A DNA stretch of 64,000 nucleotides from Marsupella aquatica (taxonomy: Eukaryota; Marchantiophyta). The notes below the pieces were generated by a model. It saw only the letters and a list, made by a program, of their open reading frames with translations, searched no databases and was not told the origin of the DNA. Position numbers and translations under genes: made by a program. The stretch lies in the NCBI GenBank assembly GCA_973895155.1, contig OZ316892.1, positions 8,680,001 through 8,744,000 on the forward strand, written 5' to 3'. Positions 55,162 to 64,000 of the stretch are shown piece after piece. Numbering within the stretch: the stretch's first letter is position 1; the number at the start of each line of letters is the position of its first letter.

Positions 55162-58100
55162 ATGCTGGGTGCCTTGAAATTCATCCCTCGCGAGGAGGTC
55201 GAGCGGCATGATGGCGGGGTGAGGCCGATTGTATTGTTTTTCACATGTTTTTCTGAATTGGCTACATTTTAACTTGCAACTGGTTTTTCTGAAATGGCTG
55301 CATTTTAACCTGCCACATTTCGAGAATTTAGGTCTCAGTGCTTTGGAAAACCACTGTATCGCAATGCTTGATTGAGTTGGAATTTAGAACTCTTTTGTTG
55401 CTATAGAAAAAGAGCAGTCGAGGAGGATCGAAGAAGCGGAAGCACAAAGACAAAGTTAAGGCAAAGAGCGGGTCAAAAAGTCGGGAGCGAAAGAAACGGG
55501 CGAGATCCGTTGACAGCGAAGGAACAGGAAACAGCAGCAGCAGCGGTGCATCTGATGAGTCGGGTACTGCTTTCTTTGACCGACGCTCTTCGTCTGACAC
55601 TCAGACTTGTACAACGACAAGGAACCTAAGGCTTCTTCTCTGGAATCGAAAGAGGATGCTAAAACCACGAGTACATAATATATCTGGTAGACATTCCAGT
55701 AAACATTGAGGAGGGAGCTCAAAACTTGTCTGCGTGACGTAGAATTCATTCATTGTTCCTATCATAATTAGGTTTCTTATCTTTGGGTGGGCTTGCAGAC
55801 AGGGAACTCGAGGCTTCTGCTCTAGATTTGAAAGAGGACGCCAAAACCAGGAGGAAGGAGGCTGGCCTTGGATGGATGCTAAATGCACCTGATCGTCCCT
55901 TTGGCATTTCTGCGCCATCAGAAGCTGCCCAGGACAACCCTACTCTAGATTCTGAGGTGCGTCCGTGGAATTTTTACCTAAGAGCGTCTATATGATGGAA
56001 GACCACGATTGCGTTTTGGGCTGGATTTCTTGGTTCTGTTTTTTTCCTTCCCCAGGCTTGCTTTGCTTTCTTTAGCAATGGTGCACGATCAAATTGTCTC
56101 AGCGTCTCGTTTCTAATCTGCTTTTGAAATCGTACCATCCCGTTACCCTCACAGCAACCTAAGTCTCATACAAGGGAACTCAATCCATATCTTGCTGCTG
56201 GAGGAGAGGAAATTGAGCAGCCTGCTGCAACCCGGAAAGCTGCAATTCCTTTCATAGGCGATGGAGGTGCCAGCTGGCGATTGAAAGCATTGAAGAGGGC
56301 ACAAGAGCGGGCTGCACGAGAAGGAGGCAGTCTTGAAGAGGTATGGATTGCCCCCGAGGATTGTCTGTGTCACTCTCTGAGCTGCCTATGCTCATGCAAA
56401 GATGGTAGTGATGTCTTGGTTTGTAATTGATATCTCTTTTAGTTCTCTTTGGCAGTAATCTTTCTTGTTTTGTGTAATATGCGCCAGTTTATGCAAAAGA
56501 GCGTGATAATAATGCCACTAATAATATTCAACTGGTCCCGCTTAGATCTTTTCCTAGCAACCCTAACCTTCCATCTGCATAAATTGAGAATCGCCTAACA
56601 AAGAGGAGCTCGCAGATTGTGGAGGAGCGCTGGGGCTCTCTTGGAAACCTTACCAGCAGTGTTGCCGTAAGAAGATCAGCACATGCAAATGCACATTTGC
56701 ATGCTATCAGGGACAGAAAATCACGTAAAACTGAAGAAACTGCTGACGATAGTGCAACCGATCACAAGGAGCCTGAAGGAAGGTCGATGGATGGTCCAGC
56801 TGCTGATCGGCGGGACGATGACAATCGACGGTACACCTCACACATGAAAGCTCCTCGAGCGGATGCATCCTTATCATGGAAGAGCAGGAAGAAATTTGAG
56901 AACCAGCCACTCAGAGATGCAGATGCTGCAATTGTACGAGCTGCAGCAACAACGTTCAACAAGTATGCTGGTGATGGATCTTTTCTCAGAAGTTTTGATA
57001 CTGAGCGTCAAGCTGAAGGCAGCAGGAGTTCTTTAGCGGACAAATCCTCTGTGGCAAATCCGGGGGAACAAGCCAGTACCAGTGATTCGTTTGATGTCAT
57101 CTATGAGCCAACAAGGGTTTTTAAGAAACTGGAGGAAGCACTTCAAAACAGCAGGGGGGATGACGAGGACATCCGTCAAGCTAAACCAGCTGCCCTCCCT
57201 CATAGAGTTCCGGATGGAGGCAGTAGTTCAGGCCTTAGTGCCAACCAGGTTGCTGCGAAAGCCATGCGGTTTCGATTATCAGGGAAGACACAAGAAGCAG
57301 ATGAGCTCCTGGTATGGTTTTATGTCATACAAACTGAATCATAGCTACTGCATGGAGCTGTAAATTGCACTGTTTTTCTCAATTATGAAAGGAAGATGTC
57401 TATCTTCTAGGGGCATGGCGAGTGTTGAGATAGGAACCCTGGTTCACAAAGCCTTCCTGGGAGGGTGACGAGGATCGTGATTATTTGCCATTGTAGTTTA
57501 GTTTGTTTATTCATCTTGCGGGCACCTACGTTGTATTACCGTGGTATACTTCAAATCTATTCGAGTTTCACTCTGGGACGATGAGGCTGACTGTTTCAAG
57601 GGATGTTCATTGCATGATCTGTTCTAAACCTCTAAAGAATTTTGATCCGCAGAAAGATTTTGAAGCTAGTTCTAAGGACAGACCTCCTCAGAGACCTACA
57701 CAAGACGTTGCTGCTCCACCTGTGCAATCAGAGCGACCAAGGTATGTTACCTAACGAACAGAAAAATCGTTCTTAAATAGTTCATTTCTTTAAGAAGGTC
57801 CAGTAGCCTTCCCTAAGGATTCTAAACATAAGATGACTGAAATAAGAGGGTTGACCTCAAACAAGGAGGCTACAAGTTTTTTGTTACCTTGATTCCCTAG
57901 GCCAGTTGTTTATGAATTGTGTTGGTTCGTCATTTGCTCAATGCGCAAGTGGACAAAGAAAACCTTTAAATTTGTGTTGTGCTTAGGAATCTCCTCTGCA
58001 TGAAAGTTGGCTTCTCTGGAGTGGGAACTTCTAAAAAAATAACCGAAGCTCTCTATTTTGTAGGCAAGTTACAAGCAGTGGCTTGAACAGAAGCAGCTTC

Positions 58101-59837
58101 CAGGCAAAAGACAAGCTCCATGCCCGTAATCAAAGCTATGATGCAGAAATGGCGGGGACTATTGCCCGCAATAAGTCGTACAAAGGGAATGTAAATGACG
58201 AGTATGAAGATTTTGGCAACGGCATGGAATCAGAATTGGTTCATGATAAGAAGGGGAGCAAGAAGAAACTTGCAGAGAGAGGCACAACACAAAGCGGGAG
58301 AGATGGATTTAGGCATCTTACAATCCAACAGGAGCAGTGCCAATTTTGTTTCGAGAATCCTAGGAGACCAAAGCATCTTGTGATCGCCATTGCCAACTTT
58401 GTGTATCTTATGCTCCCGCAAACCAGCTCTCTAGTACCTTTCCATTGCTACATTGTGCCCATGCAGGTATTCGACTCTTGATAATTATTTCTATGTAATG
58501 TATGGAATGTTGTGTCTACGTTTTTGGCCAAGAGGTTTGTTCTGTAGTCAAGGCGTCTTGACTTTTTTTTGCGTTATTCCGAAAGTTATTAACAGTAATC
58601 TGAAATCTGTAGATTTGAGAACATGAAAGGTACCCGCTTGCTGATGTGACCATTTCGGTGTTGTCTGCAGCACGACGGTGGAACTCGAAATGTGGATGAA
58701 AACGTTTGGCAAGAGGTGCGCAATTTCAAGAAGTGCTTGGTCCAGATGTTTGGCGACCAGGGCAAGGGAGTGCTCTTTCTAGAAACAGCCATGAAACTTA
58801 CCCGGAAACGCAAGCATTGTTTAATTGAATGCATTCCTGTTCCATCTGATGTGGAAAAGGATGCCCCATTGTATTTTAAGAAGGTACGCTAGCTTGAAGC
58901 TCTGAACCAATCATCGTAATTTGATTTCTCTCCTAACCTCGCAGACTAATGTACAGACTTGTGCATTATTGTACTGTTCGGAGGGAAATCTTTTAGACAA
59001 TAAATTGTCTACATTACCATCTGGCTTTAGGATTCTCAGTCTTTGTGGCTAAGTAAATAGAGGAGCATTAATTTTTTCCAGAACAATGAAATGCCAGATT
59101 GTCGTGTGGTGCCTGATTTGTCGTACGATGTTGGCTATTGATGTTTAAGAACTTCGAAGCAATTCCTTGCTCTAATTTTCTTACCAGCCATGCTAAACCA
59201 TCCGGATTGTTCAGTGGCCTAGTACAGCCAGCAAGTGATGAAGCTAGTGTTAGGCGTCTGCGTAGATGTTCAATTGCGAACGTGTCACAGATGAGAACTC
59301 TGTCGCTTTCGGTACTCTATCCTTACATGAAATAAATTAGAGGAAGTTCTCACTCCCTATGCTAGAACAAGGTCTGCCCATCGAAAACTGTATGAAGAAT
59401 AGAGTTCTTTACTTCGTGTCTTCTAGACTGCTCTGGATGCTATACGTACAGGCAGATTGGACTCTCCTGGCTGGTTAATGTTAGTTTATAAGAGTTGTTT
59501 GGTATGTTTTCCGCAGGCGATTGATGAAGCAGAAGATGAATGGAGCCAGCATAATGCCAAGAAATTAATTGATACACGGCAGAAGGGTTTGCGGAACAGC
59601 ATCCCGAAAAACTTCCCTTACTTCCATGTTGAGTTCGGTATCCAAGGAGGATACTGCCATGTAATTGATGACGAAAGCAGCTTCAAGCCGCAATTTGGTC
59701 GTGATGTGGTTGCTGGTATGTTGGAACTTCCAGAAGAAGGCCATCTTAGGCAAGATTCAACCGAGCAGCAGAGGATTAAAGTTAAAGAGTTCTTGAAATT
59801 GTGGGAGCCTTTTGATTGGACCAAGATGCTCGACTGA
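55162..59837 (+). CDS. CWF19-like (CwfJ family) splicing factor (about 759 aa)
   Basis: CWF19L2/CwfJ proteins associate with late spliceosomes and the intron-lariat spliceosome, helping lariat debranching in the nucleus. Nine exons fit: 55162-55218, 55407-55563, 55799-55956, 56155-56340, 56616-57311, 57653-57741, 58064-58466, 58671-58883 and 59517-59837 (2280 nt, TGA). The start MLGALKFIPREEVE matches the family N-terminus. A lysine/arginine-rich, then serine-rich, region follows (KKRKHKDKVK). Near 165 is GDGGASWRLKALKRAQERA, a CWF19L2 hallmark. The C-terminus holds CwfJ_C_1 (about 540-655, with CQFCFENP and the HIT-like HCYIVPMQH at 575-583) and CwfJ_C_2 (about 655-759, PYFHVEFG...GRDVVAG). 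The exon 2/3 junction is the least certain: a diverged second copy of part of exon 3 lies in the preceding intron (55605-55672). Confidence 0.9.
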
Positions 59838-60025
59838 TCTGTGGTGTAATATAACTTCCCTAGTGCTACATAACATTCTAGTGTGATCTCTGATTTGAAA
59901 TCCACCTGATTTGGCCCCCTTGAGCTCTGTTGAGTTCTGCAATCACAGGGGAAGACTTTGGGTATGCATGAAAGTGCGCTCTAGCCCTCAGTTCTGAACT
60001 CTCGCATACCTCCGACTCCTAATTA

Positions 60026-60180
60026 AAATAGGAGTACTGGAAGGGAAAGTTCGTACATCGGCTACTATCCTCTGCTGGGCTACTTCTCCATCGCCGAGAA
60101 TGAGTGTATGGGCCGGGAGTGCTACAACCTCATGCAGAAAATGCTCCTCCCCTGCGGACTGCCACCAGAGAGAGGATGAT
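60026..60180 (+). pseudogene. Possible coding fragment, unidentified
   Basis: A plus-strand frame without an ATG reads GYYPLLGYFSIAENECMG and on to PCGLPPERG, then a stop. The composition is protein-like, with conserved-looking Tyr, Cys and Gly residues, and it lacks the low-complexity look of its surroundings. I cannot name the family. It may be a last exon or a captured fragment, 190 bases after the CWF19 stop. Confidence 0.25.
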
Positions 60181-60869
60181 TGATTTCGGGGTTTTGGATT
60201 TCCGGGAGACGACCGTGAGGGCGCTCAGCCGATGACGATTTTAGGGAAGAAGAGCGTGACGACTTTGTTGCAGATGTGTTTTAGGATTGAGATTCTTTCT
60301 GATAAATCTTGGACGGTGTGTCAAATTTACCTTCGGTAATGCAAGTGCGCTCTAGCGCTCAGTTGCCAACTCTGGCATGCCTTCCGACTCCTAATTAACT
60401 GCCTTTCAGTGAGTCCTGCAATCTCAGGGAAGACTTCGTTCAGCAATTTCCATACTGTAGAAACGAAATAAAAAATGCATCGTGGGGCGAAACTCTGAAA
60501 GTCGGCTTTTGCGGCTTTGCGGCCTTGGTTTCTCAGTTTTAACTCCCGATCCCGAACTCCGTTTGAGCTCAAATTTCAATCGCAGAATTGTCCCAGAAAA
60601 GATCCTTACTGAGCAAATCCACTGCATTTGAGCAATATCGTTAAATTTGAGCTTAGTAGAAGTGGTCTCCGTTAATGTCGACACCCCGCAGTGATGTCGA
60701 CTTCATGGTTATGACTGTGTAAACATTATCTGCAGAAAAATGCAAATTGAGCTTTCTACTGCAATACTCCAAAAGAGCAGAGAGGGACAAGCAAAGGTTG
60801 ACACAACTTAGTCAGCTCTCCAAACATGAGGCTAGAAACTGGGACTCTGAAAGCTGTGACGAAAAATGC

Positions 60870-61125
60870 GTTTGGTCCTGTACACTTCACACCGATTTGA
60901 TGGACATTTTATTGAGCAAGCACGTTACACTCCACACCGATTTGATGGACATGTTATTGAGTAAGCACGTTAATACAAGAAAGGAGGGCTTTCCAGGAGG
61001 GTTAAAGGGTTGACATTCAAAGTCCGAAATTAAGTGTAAATCAGGAGCGTTCCTTGAATACTCCTCACTGAACTTTTGTCGTTGGATACCAATCTTTGCA
61101 TTCCAAATGTCCTCAGGTGAATAAA
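60870..61125 (-). repeat. Dispersed repeat, inverted partner of 48362-48575
   Basis: Its reverse complement aligns with 48362-48575. This copy has a tandem duplication of about 46 bases at its left end (CACACCGATTTGATGGACAT repeated), which the other copy lacks. Confidence 0.75.
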
Positions 61126-62703
61126 TATTTTATTGCTGAATTTATACTGAGAGCACATCGATGCTCCTTTTGGGGAAACTTTCCCAGAGCATGGCAGTTG
61201 CATCCATTGTTAAGAAAGACAAGTCAAGAGAAGTACATGAGGGACGTAATATCTTGCCTCACGCTACCTTATTCCAGATTACATAATAAGAAAATCTACC
61301 CGTTGTCAAATGGGATGTTTGGACGCAGGCTCCTAAGGCTTAAAAATTCCAAAACTATAAACTGTTGCCATGTAATGGTGTCTTTCCATGTTCCCTTTAG
61401 GCAGTCCTCATAATTTTCAACGATCAGAGTTCAGTTCTGAGGGATGTCCGCGGACAATCTCGTAAATGTACCTCTCTCGCTGACCAGATCTATACGTTGG
61501 TGTTCAGCATCTTATGACGAAAGTAATTAAAATTTGAGTTCTTGTCACGACGTCCAAGATACTCAATGGAGGGGACGTGGGTCAGGAGGAATCAACTTGC
61601 TGTTTAGTCCTGCAGTTGGAACAACCGAAGCTAAACAAACCAACCTTCCAATAGAAGAGGTCAAGGTGGGAGGGCTGTAAGCTGTACTATTGTCTTCCTG
61701 AATCTTCATATAGTAACCTGAAAATGGGTCATCGCCTTAGAAAACCTTCAGGGATCCTTTTTCACATCTGTTAGTTTTCTCATGATACAGAAAGTACAAT
61801 TTGACCAGGTTCTCCTTACTTTCCTTGTGTTGGTGAAAACAGAAAGTAATTGAAGCTGATAAGATAGATAGACGATATCCATTGACTGGTAATCTAACTG
61901 AAAGCATTTACAACGAGTATTGCAGGTATAATTTCCTTCAACGCTGATTCGAGTCTTTCTGACAGTGTCCCCTGCAATCTGAAGTTGGTCTTGGAGCGTG
62001 AAAACGTGAATAAATGCAATCCAGGTAAGCGTAATCCCAGCACTACCCCCGGGGCTACACCAAATGTGTAGGGCCCGAAGTGAGTTTCCAAACCTTTGTT
62101 GGGCTTTGGGATTTTCATGTAGATTCCAAGATCCTACCATAGATATCGAAGGAGTGAAGAAGTACACTGTAGCTCTTCGATTCTTTCTTGAGCCAGATAC
62201 ATCAAAGCAAGAGATCTAGGGCCTCGCACTGTTCACTTGGGCTGGAGGCTCAGAGGGTAGTTTTTGTACTCCTTTGATTGATGCTTACCTTGATAGGGTG
62301 GCCCTTTCACGTTCGTTGAATTTTTTGGCCACCATGCGCATCTAGTGTAGCTGAGGCTGCAGAAAACAAGCCAGTTTCCACGGCAGAAGAACAGTATTGT
62401 GTGCTCTTTTGGTGGATGCGCACTTGATAGAAGTTCCTTGTTCAAACAAAAGGTCACTTCAACTTGGATGTGACTGTGTTCTGTCATCTTTTAGATTCGG
62501 GACTTAACTTACTCTGGCTTTATAACCCTCGGTTTTGCTAGGCACATGAAACTAAACCCTTGCATCCCACCATACGAAGGGTTAATGAAACTATAGTCGC
62601 ATGCTTCTAAAGGCTACTTAGCTGAGTGCCTCTATGGATAACTGCGGTCCCTGCTTGTAGAGACTGTAGTTATAACTGGAGTTTTCGCTTTTTGTTCCAT
62701 TTG

Positions 62704-62763
62704 TTCGTTCTCTGCTTGTAAAAACATGGAGTCTTCGTTCTCTGCTTGTAAAAACATGGAGTC
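62704..62763. repeat. 30-bp exact tandem duplication
   Basis: The units 62704-62733 and 62734-62763 (TTCGTTCTCTGCTTGTAAAA and onward) are identical. Confidence 0.85.
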
Positions 62764-63444
62764 TGTTGTAGATGACTAACATTAACTGCACCGCAGATGT
62801 CCGTCGCAAGACTACGTCGCCTATCGCATCTGAAGTTGTTTGTTGTGCCGGGACACAACAGATGGGAGTGGTTTGATCACATCACATTCTGAAACATGGA
62901 AAATTTCTAGATTTACAGCGTTTATAGAAGCATTGACACCGTCATTTCTGACAACGTTGTTTCTGTAGAACACTTCTTCATAGCTGAAAAAAAATGTTCA
63001 TAGCTGAGACAAGAGGTTCTACAAACTATGTTATTGATGTCATCGACACGGAGTGGAAAGTCCACTATTTATCCCAGGATGTGGGGTCAATCACAGAAAT
63101 GTCAACCTGAAGGGTGCTCCTATTTGATTAAAGCAGACTTGAGGAAAGTTTCCAAGAATGACAGCACAGACTAGACAACCTGCTCCAATCAAGCTGCAAG
63201 ATTCTCCAGGTTACTTTGTCGCCTAGGAACCTGGTATGAAACGCTGCAAGGAGATTGCGCTGACTGTGGAAAATTGATGATTACTTCGCTCTGGAACTGG
63301 AAGTTGGGAAAGTCATCCTGGGTCGGAGCAACCTGAGTAATACATGTGAATCAACGTTTACCACCTTCACCTGGGGTTTAAGGGGTCAAATCAGTAAGGT
63401 TTTGGGTTTCGTCCTTGACTCCAACCTGATGCTCTGCAGTTTCC

Positions 63445-63670
63445 AGCATTTCTGATTTTCGAATCGAGGTCAGTCCCAGGGCTCTAGTATGGTCCATTGG
63501 AGAGAACTTACCCATCCACTCTTCATATAGGCCTTTGTTAGTCCTCGGACACAGTTGGAGCATTTCTGTTGTTCGAATCGAAGTCAGTTTCATGGATGAG
63601 CGTGGTCCATTGAAGGGAAACTTACGAATCCACTGTTTACTTAGGACTTTGTTAATCCTTGGACAGCTCG
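63445..63670 (-). repeat. 114-bp tandem duplication open in the minus frame
   Basis: The units start AGCATTTCTG at 63445 and 63559. The minus-strand frame 63680-63378 stays open through both and gives two 38-residue repeats (CPRINKVLSKQWIRKF and CPRTNKGLYEEWMGKF). It could be a fragment of a repeat protein or a chance frame; no family is recognised. Confidence 0.7.
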
Positions 63671-64000
63671 ACATAACCACATGTTCTATTTCGGGGTAGG
63701 GAGCAACGTCTATTGTTCTGCACCATTTTAACCCTTGTTAGCGATCCGCTTGTTCGAAGTAGAAGTGGCCAAGAAAGACCAGGCAATGTTTTGTCAGGAT
63801 TTATGCAATCACGGTCGTATAGAGCAAAACTTTGGCAGTTTTAAGTAGTCCACCCCGCCAAATGTACTTGTTGCCCCTAGCGAACAATCTACTTTAGGTG
63901 TAACCAGGGCCCAACCCGGTTGCAGCACAAACATGCAAAATGCAGAAGGTATAGCCCACCACACAAATCACGCAGATCTACAATTTGGAAAAACTTAACG

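Larger units (their letters stand above)
59838..64000. other. Right flank, no confident gene
   Basis: After the CWF19 3' UTR there are several local duplications. A block with GTGCGCTCTAG.CTCAGTT and CCGACTCCTAATTAA occurs at 59972-60024 and 60348-60400. GAGT.CTGCAATC.CAGGG.AAGACTT occurs near 59933 and 60412. A minus-strand frame at 61748-62167 and the repeat-bearing frame at 63378-63680 are open but unrecognised. Confidence 0.4.

Overview
This is nuclear DNA from a land plant. Three multi-exon housekeeping genes with clean GT-AG introns of about 80-630 bases can be read: MRTO4, cytosolic tyrosyl-tRNA synthetase and a CWF19-like splicing factor. There is also a plant-type BAHD acyltransferase, and roughly half of the window is transposon-derived or anciently duplicated DNA. 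My best guess is a bryophyte, possibly a liverwort of the Marchantia kind. This is inference from overall character: short introns, fungus-like intronless genes and a long retroelement-like ORF. No marker here proves it.

Layout. 1-6.5 kb: one unrecognised ORF, then a complete eight-exon Kolobok-like DDE transposase gene on the minus strand. 6.5-14.3 kb: no convincing gene, several small local duplications. 14.3-25 kb: three large single-exon enzyme genes, namely an ATP-grasp ligase (-), an alpha/beta-hydrolase (+) and a BAHD acyltransferase with a 260-residue N-terminal extension (-). The first two look like fungal families, so horizontal transfer is plausible. A diverged duplicated segment lies between them. 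25.6-39.2 kb: a transposon-rich block with two Helitron-like 3' ends fused to GATGTC minisatellites, a 729-bp PIF/Harbinger-like element with TTA target duplications, two Copia-like solo LTRs each with a perfect 5-bp target duplication, foldback elements, and a decayed retroelement-like ORF with one in-frame stop.

39.6-60 kb: the gene-rich part. Signal peptidase complex subunit 3 (+, intronless), MRTO4 (-, 8 exons), TyrRS (-, 10 exons) and a CWF19-like protein (+, 9 exons) serve protein secretion, ribosome assembly, tRNA charging and pre-mRNA splicing. A third Helitron-like end with minisatellite and a 100-N assembly gap lie between TyrRS and CWF19. 60-64 kb: no confident gene, several repeats, one of which is an inverted partner of a sequence at 48.4 kb.

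The housekeeping genes show no operon-like linkage. The only possible functional grouping is the ATP-grasp / hydrolase / acyltransferase trio, which could be a small specialised-metabolism cluster but may be chance neighbours. All exon boundaries were derived by eye from reading frame, splice sites and family resemblance.
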